Shown here: in pieces, positions 10,482 through 20,250 of the stretch
Layout: each line of letters starts with the position of its first letter
Position numbering within the stretch: the first letter of the stretch is position 1
Origin: Ophiostoma sp. CBS 140.51
Lineage: Eukaryota > Ascomycota > Sordariomycetes > Ophiostomatales > Ophiostomataceae
Length of the DNA stretch: 64,000 bases
Assembly (NCBI GenBank): GCA_029298735.1
Contig: JANSLP010000140.1
Location: 1-64,000, forward strand
Direction: 5' to 3'
Notes under the pieces: model-generated
What the model was told of the DNA's origin: nothing
Seen by the model: only the letters and a program-made list of their open reading frames with translations
Database searches by the model: none
Made by a program: the position numbers and the translations under genes

Positions 10482-10832
10482 ATGCAGCTCAGCATCCTCT
10501 TCCACCATCTTTGCCACGGCTTTGGCCGCCCCTTCTGCCTTTTACGACCCCTACAAAGAGGGTCTCCACACCAACCCACAGTGCTACCATCAGACGAACT
10601 CGGCCTCACCAGCGACGGCTGCCAACCATATCTAAAGACTCAACGTCAATCAAATCAATTTACTTGGTGCCTCTCTTTTTTTCTGTTGCGTCTTAGTGTT
10701 CAATGAAATGCCCTGTAACCCCCTAGCCAGTGCTGCGAGGAGGAAATAAGAATGCGCCAAGCTACAGCTACCGGGCGGCTGTGGGTCTGGAGCACGAATA
10801 AGAAATGCGAGTCATGGCAGTTGTATCTCTGA
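10482..10832 (+). pseudogene. Hydrophobin relic 2, frameshifted
   Basis: An ATGCAGCTCAGCATCCTC start follows a CGCCCAAA leader, as in gene 3, but the signal peptide then continues in another frame (IFATALAAP from 10507). A second frame change occurs near 10,590, after which LTSDGCQP resembles the loop up to Cys4. The expected CC reads as Cys-Tyr (TGCTAC). Further down, near 10,730, SQCCEEE and a later Cys, ending at TGA 10830-10832, may be the remains of the second exon. At least two frameshifts and a lost cysteine make this a pseudogene. The end point is approximate. Confidence 0.55.
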
Positions 10833-11026
10833 TCCCTATGGAATAGTGGCATATTTGGTGAGGAATGCACACTATAATCTTAGGACAAACTCACTCAGAG
10901 GCAGTTACACTTTTTCGAGGGATGTTCATCAAGACACGATCAACATATTTTGCTTCGTTGTTTATTGCAACCGCGATCGCATTCTTCCTATTTTTCTCAA
11001 TGGTCTGGATTGCCCGCGTTTTTAGG

Positions 11027-11032
11027 TATAAA
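11027..11032 (+). promoter_or_regulatory. TATA box of hydrophobin gene 3
   Basis: TATAAA lies 116 bp before the start codon, in the same arrangement as genes 1 and 2. Confidence 0.5.
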
Positions 11033-11142
11033 TGTTTGCAACTCTCCTCTTACGTCTTCGTAGCATTGCCTGCCTCAGTTTTTAATATCACTATTATCAT
11101 CTAAGCCCTCACTTTCCATTTTCAACTCCAACTTAATCCAAA

Positions 11143-11544
11143 ATGCAGTTCAGCATCGTCGCCCTTGCCGCCTTCGTGGCGCCAGCTCTGGCCACCTACA
11201 ATCCCTGCCAGACCAAGTTTGACACACCCCAGTGCTGCTTGACAGGCTTCCGGGACACCGACTGCGAGAGCCGTATGTTGCTTTTTTAAATGTTATTTGT
11301 GAAGAAAGAACGAGATAGACTAACAATCATTAGTTCCGTTTGCCCCTGCAACGGTCGCAGATTTCGCGGAGTTGTGCTTTGCCATTCAGAAGATGCCCAG
11401 ATGCTGCATCCAGCCTGCTGTAAGCCTCTTCCCCTTTACCATACCAGTCCAAACCTCCTAGTCGTTTTTGTATACTGATGCTCGTGGGAACAGGATGGTT
11501 CAATGCCTAGACAATGCAGCAACTTTATTAGCACCGAGTTCTAG
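11143..11544 (+). CDS. Class II hydrophobin (gene 3), shortened first loops
   Basis: Three exons: 11143-11272, 11334-11419, 11494-11544; 88 residues. A signal peptide covers residues 1-17 (MQFSIVALAAFVAPALA). The cysteines are 22, 31-32, 41, 58, 67-68 and 80, spaced 8-CC-8-16-8-CC-11, with 8 residues after the last. The 16-residue Cys4-Cys5 segment and the 8-residue Cys5-CC loop are canonical, but the CC-Cys4 segment is 8 instead of the near-invariant 11, so the first beta-hairpin must be shorter. Intron positions and phases equal those of genes 1 and 2. The splice sites fit the fungal consensus (GTATGT and GTAAGC donors). Function as a secreted surface protein is inferred from the family; the shortened hairpin could change assembly. 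Confidence 0.82.
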
Positions 11545-12155
11545 AAGACAGTATTCCAAGATCTTGACACCTGGTGCTGTTGAGTATTCAATCATACAGA
11601 ATCATACAGCATTATTCCCATTAATGGACGAAGAAAAACCAAAACAAACTCTGCTGACATTTCAATCACCTTTATACTAAATTGTGTGCTTCGTGTCAAA
11701 TCAAGTGCCCCCAGTTCAGACTTCGTGCTGTGATATTTAATGCGAAAGACATTGTAATTTTTTAAACTAAAAGGGCTCAAGCAAAAGCAACAACAAACAA
11801 CGGGCTCCTGTCACTTGTCACTGAGTGTCAGACACGCAACGTGCATCGCGCCTGCCTCATTCGTCCTTGTAAGTAGGTGGGTCCAGCTATGACGCAACAA
11901 CCTTGAACAAAACCCCCGAAAGAGGGAAAAGGCGGGGCTGCGCCACCAAGCTGAACCCGATCGCGCTTCCCGTTTCAGCTCCCGAGCTTTCCCTCCGTGC
12001 TGGACCCCTTATTTTAGTTCCAGGAACCAGGAACGGCAACTGCGATTGCATCTTCAATCCAACACCACCATCCCATTCATCAACATCGTCGCCATCCACT
12101 CCAACATCCAATCACACCACCCATACCACTCGACTACCTCCTACTCACCCTCATC
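11545..12155. other. Intergenic, gelsolin-like gene promoter
   Basis: AT-rich after hydrophobin 3, then GC-richer from about 11,900 with a CA/CT-rich leader immediately before the gelsolin-like start codon. Nothing else recognised. Confidence 0.4.
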
Positions 12156-13376
12156 ATGGCCCCCCATAATGGCCTCGTCCACACCAAGGAGTACGACATC
12201 AAGGACAGCAATGTCGAACTGATTGGCACCGAAATCGACCACCGCGTCAAGTACCAGTCCGCCGCCACTGAGCCCGCTTGGAACAACGGCGTCGTCGGGG
12301 TACAGCCGGGCCTCTTTGTCTGGCGCATCGAAGACTTCCAGGTTGTGCCTGTCCCGCAACGCGGTGTCGGCCTTTTCTACGATGGCGACAGCTACATTGT
12401 CCTACACTCCTACAAGGTCGGCCAGAATGAACGCGCCACGCTCGGCCACGAAATTTTCTTTTGGCTCGGCTCAAACACATCGCAGGACGAGGCAGGCACG
12501 GCAGCATACAAGACGGTCGAGCTCGACGAGTTTCTAAAGGGCGCAGCTACACAGCACCGCGAGATCCAGGCCAGCCCATCGGCCGCCTTCTTAGAGCTGT
12601 TCCCGCGCCTAACCATCCGCCGCGGCGGCGTTGCCACGGGCTTCACACACGTCGATGAGGCCCCCAAGCCGGCCAAGAAGACGCTGCTGCTGCGCATCTT
12701 CAAGCAGCCCGGCGCGCGCACCGACGGCGGTGTTGTTGTGCACGAAGTCCTTGCCCTGCCGAGCAGCCTGGACGACGACGACGTCTTTATTCTGGACGCT
12801 GTTGGCAGCGACGCTCTCTACATCTGGCAGGGCCGGAAGTGCAGCCCCATGGAGAAGGCCAAGGCGGCCGATGTGGCACAGGATCTGCTGACGCCCGCGC
12901 ACACGGGTGGCCTGCAGGTGTTGGCGCAGGACGAGGGCCGGGCGAACGTGGTTATCCGTCTTCTCTCCCAAGAAGCATCAGGCGGTTTTGAGGCGAGCGC
13001 TGCTACAGCGCCTTCTTACAGCACCAGCCGGCCTGTTGCATCTACACGGCACACCAGCCAGCGCCCTCAGAAGCTGTGGCGGCTCAGCGATGCCTCAGGC
13101 CAACTCTCGTTCGACCTGGTCCGCGACGGCGGCGCCTCTCTGCGCGACTTTGACGGCCGCGACGTCTTCTTGTGGGACGACGCTGGCCGCGAGGTGTGGG
13201 TCTGGGAGGGCCGGTGTGCCAGTGCTGCCGAGCGGGCGCAGTGGCTTCGCGTGGCCCAGGCATACGTGCGCCAACTGGCCGCGTCGGGCGAGGATGGCCA
13301 CCTGACTCCCGTGGCCAAGGTGCGCGAGGGTTATGAGAGCCCGGCGTTCTTGCGGTCGCTGCAGGCAGCGGCGTAA
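12156..13376 (+). CDS. Gelsolin/severin-family actin-binding protein
   Basis: A single-exon protein of 406 residues, with the size and three-repeat layout of severin/fragmin. Repeat 1 (about 50-150) has PGLFVWRIEDF, then GLFYDGDSYIVLHSYK and HEIFFWLGSNTSQDEAGTAAY, the classical gelsolin core with its actin- and calcium-binding strand and long helix. Repeat 2 (about 185-270) has DDDDVFILDAVGSDALYIWQG, and repeat 3 (about 310-385) QKLWRLSD followed by DVFLWDDAGREVWVWEG. Such proteins cap and sever actin filaments in a calcium-dependent way in the cytosol. A low-complexity Ser/Ala/Thr linker lies between repeats 2 and 3. The start ATG at 12156 follows a pyrimidine/CA-rich leader (CATCATGGCC). 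No introns are needed. Whether it severs or only caps cannot be told. Confidence 0.9.
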   Translation: MAPHNGLVHTKEYDIKDSNVELIGTEIDHRVKYQSAATEPAWNNGVVGVQPGLFVWRIEDFQVVPVPQRGVGLFYDGDSYIVLHSYKVGQNERATLGHEIFFWLGSNTSQDEAGTAAYKTVELDEFLKGAATQHREIQASPSAAFLELFPRLTIRRGGVATGFTHVDEAPKPAKKTLLLRIFKQPGARTDGGVVVHEVLALPSSLDDDDVFILDAVGSDALYIWQGRKCSPMEKAKAADVAQDLLTPAHTGGLQVLAQDEGRANVVIRLLSQEASGGFEASAATAPSYSTSRPVASTRHTSQRPQKLWRLSDASGQLSFDLVRDGGASLRDFDGRDVFLWDDAGREVWVWEGRCASAAERAQWLRVAQAYVRQLAASGEDGHLTPVAKVREGYESPAFLRSLQAAA

Positions 13377-13549
13377 GGGATAAGGAACGAAACGATTACA
13401 AAGGGTCTCATTGAGATATCAAGGATTTATTGGGACTTTTATTTTTGGGTTAAGAACAATTCTATTCAAAATTGAAACGTACTATGCTTACAAACAAACT
13501 TACCTTGGAAACACCAGATGGCCAGCATCTAGGAACTTACGTCTACAAG

Positions 13550-13987
13550 TTAGTTACAATAGTTACACTCATCGTTGTGATAGAGAGCCACCGTCTTTGG
13601 ACCATCAAAAAATTGAGTCGCGCCGTGGTAGGTAGTGACAAAGACAATGATGAGAAACAGCACAAAGAGGGGTGGGTTCATGATCAGAACCAAAATCGTT
13701 CCCAGTGCCAGCAGAGTAATCGCCACGCAGATAAAGAGCAGCACCCACAACCACCATATGATGAGGTAGACCGAGAGGCAGCAGAGGAAGAACGAGGCGA
13801 TGAACTGGAACATCTTTGCGATTGTGCGAGGTTGGCTGTTGAGTGTTGAGTCTTTGTTGTGGTGTCTGTTTGTTCCTTGAATGCGACTGATATCAATACG
13901 GTGGAAGTGTAGGAAGTAGGACCAAGCAGTGCTATCGGGAGATTCAAAGAACGATTGTTGTTGATGGATTGGGAACTGGTTTGCCAT
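13550..13987 (-). CDS. Small hypothetical membrane protein
   Basis: An uninterrupted frame of 145 residues. The first 58 are polar. The rest is strongly hydrophobic, with about three membrane segments (FIASFFLCCLSVYLIIWWLW onward, to about residue 120), followed by a short polar tail ending DECNYCN. A second possible start (MFQFIASF) would give a protein of about 87 residues. No family recognised. It is convergent with the gelsolin-like gene, 173 bp away, and lies in DNA that is more AT-rich than its neighbours. A TTTAAA box lies about 30-40 bp upstream of the start. Coding status rests on the clean hydrophobic pattern and ORF length only. Confidence 0.4.
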   Translation of the reverse strand: MANQFPIHQQQSFFESPDSTAWSYFLHFHRIDISRIQGTNRHHNKDSTLNSQPRTIAKMFQFIASFFLCCLSVYLIIWWLWVLLFICVAITLLALGTILVLIMNPPLFVLFLIIVFVTTYHGATQFFDGPKTVALYHNDECNYCN

Positions 13988-14463
13988 AGTTTGGGATAGT
14001 CGCTTCTATTTTAATATTTAAAAAGGTCCCATGGTCTGTTCACTGAACTGAACAAAGATCGCAAGCAATGGTGTGTTGCGCGAACAAGATTTCGTAAATC
14101 TTTGTTCTTTGTTCACATTTTACACAATCGAGATAAATATGTTCATATGAGCTCAAATGAACAACTTCGAAGCCAATTAAGGACCGCGACTTTTTGTTTG
14201 GATATTGCCAAATAAGGAAGAAGGAAAATCATGTTTCTCTTTTGCGCTGTATTGTTTTTTTAAATTTGGGTATCACAGCCTGAAAATAGTTTTGAGTAAA
14301 GTCTTGTGGAGGTCCTTGAAATCCTAAATTTTATGACGCCCGATTCCCGATATTGTATAAAATAAATGGTGACTGCAAGACATAGATACAGCAAATGGAC
14401 GTCTCAACTAGCAGAATCTCCAACATTTGAACCTGTAACCAGATCACACAACCCACTATCACC
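13988..14463. other. Intergenic, divergent spacer with inverted repeat
   Basis: AT-rich spacer between two divergent orphan genes. It contains several GAACAAAG/CTTTGTTC words, including the inverted repeat listed separately. TATAAAA at 14356-14362 may be the TATA box for the downstream + strand gene. Confidence 0.4.
14050..14107. repeat. 10-bp perfect inverted repeat
   Basis: GAACAAAGAT at 14050-14059 is the exact reverse complement of ATCTTTGTTC at 14098-14107, with a 38-bp loop. A second CTTTGTTC follows directly. It lies between two divergent orphan genes. Confidence 0.6.
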
Positions 14464-15849
14464 ATGTCCAACAGATATTCGAAGCCAGACAGTTACGACA
14501 CAACATCTTATTCTCATGATCGCTATGACGACAGTGACCTCATGCCTGATTGCTACAATCCATCATTGGATAGGAGGGAAAGTGACATTGCCCCGGAACT
14601 CAATGTGAGAGGGCGTAGGCACGGCAAAAATGACAAAAGGTACCCGCCACTGAGTAGCAAAAATATCCACGGCAATCTTAAGAAGCCTGAACGGGCTCGG
14701 TCAAGGTCAAGGCCCTTTTCCCCAGAGTCAAGAGGCTACATTCCCCCCCTTGATTACGCTGCCCCGGGGCCAAGCCCGCGCTCACGTTTGAGTTCTGCAC
14801 AACCAAGATCTCGTTCTCAGAAACCGACTCCGAGATCGTCTTCGAGACGGTCTGAGAAGACACGCTATAATGACAGCGATGAGTACCCTAACCGGAGAAG
14901 GGGAAAAGGGAAAAGCAAAAAAAAGGAGCCAGAGAATTCGAGTGAAGAAGATGAACCGGAAGATTCTATCCAGAGTTCCGGGTCTGGGTACGACAGTGAC
15001 TCTCACTACTTTACTACTGATGAAGACCATGAGACTGTTCCACCGCGCGTACCAGATGCACCCCCGCAACCATCTTCACCGCGGCGTGAGCCTCCGCCGC
15101 CGTATAAATATGCAACAGTAGATTTATCTGGTTCTTGGCGCGGATCTCGCAGTGGACATAGATCTACGCAGAGGCACGTATCTCCACCCCCTGAGAGACA
15201 CAACCGAGATGTAACGCCGCCTCCTAGGAGGCGGCGCCCATCTACAAGTTCCGGAGCACCAAGAAAACATAGTACAGGTTCCAAGAGCAAGAACAAGGGC
15301 AAACATAATCAAAGCCAACACCGAGACCAAAGACACCAAGAGAGCAAAGCCAAGCCACGCCAGGGCCGTGCACATCGTACCGTTTCGCGGGAGATCTATA
15401 GCGAAGAGCCGGAGTCACGCAAGGAAATCAATTATCACGAGGCAAGATACTTTGGGTCAGATGAGCATGGCGATCGCGTAGAATGGCCTAAACCCGATGA
15501 AATGATTAATCTATATGATGATGCGCTTCAAAAACACTTCAATATTCATTTTACTCCTAAAAAGAATGGACTTGATGGATCGGGCCCGGACAGGAATCCT
15601 TTCGAGCCGAATATTCCCGCCAATACGCCGTTTGTCCCGCCCGGCCCATGTTTTATGCCAAACTCGGGCCGGATTCCTTTTGACCCAAATATTCACGGAA
15701 ATTTGCCATTTGTGCCACCCGGTCCACAATTTATGATGGGCTCGGGTCCGACTCTTTCAAGCCCGAATACGTACAGGCGTGTGTCGGCAGTTTCGTCAAT
15801 CACCGCCGCCTATTCGGACGCCAATTCCTGGTGGCCCGCAAGGGGTTGA
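14464..15849 (+). CDS. Orphan disordered Arg/Pro/Ser-rich protein
   Basis: A single open frame of 461 residues starting at ATG 14464, in a CACCATGTCC context. Almost all of it is polar and low-complexity: Tyr/Asp-rich at the N-terminus, Arg/Ser- and Lys-rich basic blocks (RRGKGKSKKKEPE), an acidic block around 160-195, and Pro/Arg-rich segments. Near the C-terminus (about 375-430) there is an imperfect tandem repeat of about 26 residues, whose units share PF-PNI and the block PFVPPGP followed by FM and a GSG/NSG turn. No domain recognised; the protein is probably intrinsically disordered. Codon use is more AT-tolerant than in the housekeeping genes of the window. With the gene at 16545 it looks like a lineage-specific pair, but homology between them is not shown. 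Confidence 0.6.
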   Translation: MSNRYSKPDSYDTTSYSHDRYDDSDLMPDCYNPSLDRRESDIAPELNVRGRRHGKNDKRYPPLSSKNIHGNLKKPERARSRSRPFSPESRGYIPPLDYAAPGPSPRSRLSSAQPRSRSQKPTPRSSSRRSEKTRYNDSDEYPNRRRGKGKSKKKEPENSSEEDEPEDSIQSSGSGYDSDSHYFTTDEDHETVPPRVPDAPPQPSSPRREPPPPYKYATVDLSGSWRGSRSGHRSTQRHVSPPPERHNRDVTPPPRRRRPSTSSGAPRKHSTGSKSKNKGKHNQSQHRDQRHQESKAKPRQGRAHRTVSREIYSEEPESRKEINYHEARYFGSDEHGDRVEWPKPDEMINLYDDALQKHFNIHFTPKKNGLDGSGPDRNPFEPNIPANTPFVPPGPCFMPNSGRIPFDPNIHGNLPFVPPGPQFMMGSGPTLSSPNTYRRVSAVSSITAAYSDANSWWPARG

Positions 15850-16544
15850 CAGCACGCGAAGAAATACTATCAGAGAAGCTGAAGAAAGAAACACCGCCGG
15901 AGCTGGGTATTCAAAGTTAGTATGTATTATATCTATCGGTGCTCTTTTATTCCCTTTGATTTCTCTGCTCGGATTATAATATGTCTTCTTTTTTGGGTCT
16001 TTTCGTTAGTTTTCCTATTTTTCTTTTTTTCAAAATAAAAAGGTCTCTTGCTTATGATCATTCATGTTTTTTTATTTTTTTTTTTGCCAATGTCATTTTT
16101 ACACAACACCTATTGTTTAATGCCTCTAACAGTTATTCTCATCCAACTTGTATCCCAGTTAATATAACCACCGTTGTCCAATGATTATTGTCTTCTACTA
16201 GCTACCAAAACTGTACTACACGTGACATGACTCTTTGTCAGTGAGGCCAACGAACCTCATTGTTCAGATTTGCGCCTCCTATTTTCAGTTTGTTCATCAT
16301 GACAATGGAGGTTGTTAATCCTTTAGTTGGTGAACAATGAGATCTTCATCCATGAAATATATAAAGATAGCATCTAAACCCCCAAATTAGAAATGTATCT
16401 TTATATGCACGAAAATCACCATACAAATACACCACTCGCCCCATCAAAACATATTCAACAGCAACAACAACAAACATACAGTACCATTACAAGTCACACC
16501 ATACAGCACATCCACATACAACTTGCATCGCAAACACGGTAAGT
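15850..16544. other. AT-rich intergenic
   Basis: T-rich 3' region of the preceding gene, then an AT-rich promoter with CA-rich leader sequence (about 16,430-16,540) before the next start codon. No gene seen. Confidence 0.4.
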
Positions 16545-17311
16545 ATGTCGTATTACACACCACCCCACCCGAAAATGTACAAGAACGAAATGTTCTGCGC
16601 CGGTGAGATGGAAGAGAACGCCCGGCACAAGGCCAAGTTTTCCCAAGATTTGAAAAGCATTCAAGACCGCCTTATGCGAGAGCAGAACAGACTGAAGGGT
16701 CGCTTCGACAGATTGGCGGACGACACGCTCTACCAAGCACCCACCGCAATTCAAGAGGGATTGCCAAGACACCCCGGATACCTTGGGTATCCCGGCCACC
16801 CCGGCCATCCCCGTCATCCCGCTCATCTCATTCGTCCCGGCCACCACCATCCTACTCAGCCCGTCCACACTAGTCGAGTCAGATGGCCCAGCCACTCGGC
16901 CCGCGACCACCACTCGCCAGCACCGCAATATTCTCGAGAATACGTTGAGATGCCCAGTGGCGGTAAAGGCAAGAGACATGAAATGCCCACCAATCGCCCA
17001 GAGGCTTCCAACTATGATGACTGCGACGACGATAAGGATACTGTATTGCCTGGTGACTCTATCTCTTGTGTTGGCGTGTCCCGTCCGAAGCGGCAGCAGT
17101 CCAAGACTGCTTCCTGGCAGCCTATGTCCCATATCCAGAAAGAGCATGATTCACCCCAACCTGAGGCTGGATATTATATGCCGCCTGCTCCGATGGCACA
17201 GCCCGCCGCTGGCCATGATTACAACCGTAAGTATGCGCGTCAGATTGCAAACTGCGTCCCCTACTAACAAAAATACTAACATGTGTAAGGTTGGTACTTT
17301 TAGTATCGTAG
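16545..17311 (+). CDS. Orphan Pro/His/Tyr-rich protein
   Basis: Proposed exons 16545-17226 and 17304-17311, giving 229 residues that end HDYNLS. The intron has a strong GTAAGTATG donor, two CTAAC branch sites (17264-17268, 17276-17280) and a TTTTAG acceptor. Without splicing the frame runs to 17267 and gives 240 residues, so only the last residues depend on the choice. The N-terminal third (about 20-65) is a charged, helix-prone segment (EENARHKAKFSQDLKSIQDR). After it comes a His/Pro/Gly repeat, where PGH and PRH units recur (GYPGHPGHPRHPAH), then a polar tail. No domain recognised. Like the gene upstream it sits in AT-rich DNA and is probably lineage-specific. Confidence 0.5.
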
Positions 17312-20250
17312 ACATTAGACCACAGGCAACTGTAACTTTGGAAATCGCTCTCCGTCCATGAGTTTTATTTCCTTTGTTTTACGTTCTTTCTCTCTTTTTT
17401 TAGTGAATAAATTGCATTTTCTTGATCATTGAAGTCCCACCATAAAATTATGCAAGTGACCGTAACATGTAAACATCGGAAACAAATTGCGTCAGACTTT
17501 CATCACTGCAGGCCATACAGCATACTGCATTCAGGCCTCACAGACGTTGATCAAGCGTCTCCCATTAAAAACAAAAGCGTCGGGGTCCCCCAGGACAATC
17601 ATGTTGCATCCGGCCGCAACACAGATGGATCGACGTCGCCTCAGCCGTTCTTCCGCAGTTTGCGCTCGCCGCCTTCTTGTTGCCTTACCCAGAGCAACAA
17701 AAGTCAAAAATATTTCCCGACAGCGAACCCTGAGCTCAGCATCGCTCGAGATGATGAACACCTCGTCTTGGAACATGTCTCTCTCTGGAACTCGTCGCAA
17801 GTGTTCATACGACGACAATTTGATGTCTTCGCACAAAGACAGGGCACAATGGGCCATCTGTGGCGTTTCAATGTTTCTCTACTTATTTTTTGCACACAAC
17901 TGCCACTGCACAAAAACACAACGCGTCATCTGGCTGTTTCCTTTGTGTGTCAAAGAAAAACAGCAAGAAAGAGGCTTTGTTGATAATTTGACGTGTAGCT
18001 CACGTGATCAGTCAAAGGCTTTACCCAAAATGCCTGCCATCCTCACGGAAGCAAGGGAAAGCTGTCGTCGCTCAGAGAACCGGCCTCTCTTTCGTGTGAC
18101 CATATTGTAACCTCACACGTTGGGCCCCGGCCAGACTTGAGACGTTGTCAAGTTTGAGTTGCGTTTGGCATGCAGCTAAAACCCACTAAAGCTGAGGCAG
18201 AATCCGTGCGGGTTGGGTCCACTTTTCCCCTTAAGGTTTGCCACTAAGAAGTCCCCTGGTAGGTCTGAGGCACGCCTGAACGATGGGCAGGCCATGTGCC
18301 AAATAGCGGGAAAGGCCTCTAAAAGAGACCCCGAGAGCCGCCAGAAATGCCCAAAAGTACCCCTGAGCCGAGAAAGGAAGGAGCGCTAACAACAGCCTTC
18401 TTTATCGAAGCCCACACAACACAACAACATAACCCTCGCTCTCACTCATCTACCTCCACGGACTGCACTTTCGCCGTAATTGCACAGGGCGAGTCTCCAA
18501 GGAATTGCAGCCTTGATAAGCCAACCGGGCCAGACCTCGCTTCCATTGCCGACATTTTACGGAGTATTTTGTGGGCCACTTATTCTTATTCATTTTTATT
18601 GTCCTTTTTTTTCACTTTCTTCTCTTTCTTTCTGATCCCTGCCCTTCCCATTCAAGCCTAGTCATCAGCACTCTCTTTCAGTCTCCCCAATACCCTGTCC
18701 TGTCACCATCCTTCACCTGCTCACTTGTACTCTGTACTGGTACCATCGGGTAGGCACGTCGTAAATGGATCTGCTTTAGATGTGAGATCCATCTCTTGTC
18801 GTCTTTTCGTGTGCTTTGTCGTTCTTTCAGCTCCTCTTCCTCCCAGTTCGGGCTGTATGACTCGCTGTCTGAAAGATGCCATTTGGAGACAACTCGTACG
18901 TAAGACGACGACGGCAGAGAGAGGGAAAGCAGGTACAAAGTGAAATAATAATAGAAAAGTGGAATAAAGAGGAAACATAAGGTGTTTGTGTGTTTCTTAG
19001 TCGGCTGACTGAACATGAATACACAGAAGGGCGACTTGGTGATCCGCCTTAGTTGGCCGTTGGACTTTCCATTTGCATCTTCTAATCACCCCAGACTTTC
19101 ATCTGACTGCATCTCACGATGCCATCTCGACTTCTTTTGGTTGTTTTTGTGAAGTCATCCCTTCCAATTTAAAGGTCTCCTTGTTTGAAAATGTTTCTCC
19201 TTTATTTCGTGTTTCTGTTTCTTCCCCTTGTTCTTGGCTCATAGAGAAAGTGTGTGTCGGTCGACGAAAAGAAGGCAATAGACTAGAAAGGAACGCTCTC
19301 AAAAAATGTTTCCAAACGTTTCTGGTGAAAGTAGAAAGGAGGTCGTGGCCGAGATGGGGCTTGCAAACAAAGAGACCACGGAGAAGAGTGTGGCTGTTGC
19401 AACTTAAAAGTCGAAGAGACCAGTTGTAGAGACCACATCCGCCCAGAGCATCACACTAGCCACGCGGTAATGTTTCGTCCTCGCTTTCGGGGAAGGGGTC
19501 GAAGTGAGGCCTCACCTGGTCTTTTTTTTTTTTACTTTATTTTCTTTTGCTTTTCTCCTTTCCCGGCGTATACTGCACATTTTCCTCCTATGACGAGTCG
19601 TCTCCCAAGTGGATGGTCTGAAGGAGGTCTCGGCGCGGGCTTGTCGTCCTGTTTCAAAGTCTCCACCAACGCACGACCCCGTAAAGTGCACTACCACGAC
19701 GTCGCATGTAAGTTCTTTCATGGTGACCACGACTACGACCACGACAAAGCCCAGAAATCACCCCTGCTGTCCGCTTCAGACATCAGACAAGGGCCATCTG
19801 TTTGCGATGCCTGGTCGGGCCTCTCCGCACGACCTATCCTCAATCTTTGTCGTGACTGGCAGGCACCCTCTCTGAACCGGCCGATCCGTTGAATTCATCC
19901 GCCCTTCTTTCCTTCCAGGGGTGCCTCTTCTTTGTGTCGGGTTGTTTCTTTATATTTATGCCGTTTCCCATCCTCTGAGTGCTTTTTTTCCTCTCTCTTT
20001 TTTTCCCCTTCTTTCTTCTGTAGTTCAATCTCGTTTTCTCATTGTCGTGCAACTTTTTTCCCTTGTACCCTTTTCACTTCTTTTTCTTCATTCACTTCGT
20101 TTTTTCAAGAGGCTAGTCCTTTTAATATCTATTATCACCAACTTACAGCGCGAGTCGCTTTTTTACAATCTTTACAAACAAACTTTTTGTTTTCATTTTC
20201 TCTCTCGCTCTCTTTTTCAAAACTTTTTTTTTTCACCTCCCACAATCAAA
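17312..20250. other. Intergenic, 2.9 kb, no gene supported
   Basis: Several overlapping open frames of up to about 200 codons exist on both strands around 17.4-18.1 kb, but none has a recognisable domain or a clear start. From about 19,920 the + strand becomes strongly pyrimidine-rich, which fits a promoter and long 5' leader for the cupredoxin gene. TACGGAGTA occurs at 18558-18566. Confidence 0.4.

Noticed and set aside
17531..17857. Minus-strand open frame of 108 codons with a protein-like composition (VPERDMFQDEVFIISS, GKATRRRRAQTAEERLRRRR)
   Set aside because: It looks more natural than most noncoding frames, but no family is recognised, overlapping frames of similar length exist on the other strand, and no splice partner was found. 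Left unannotated; a protein search would decide.
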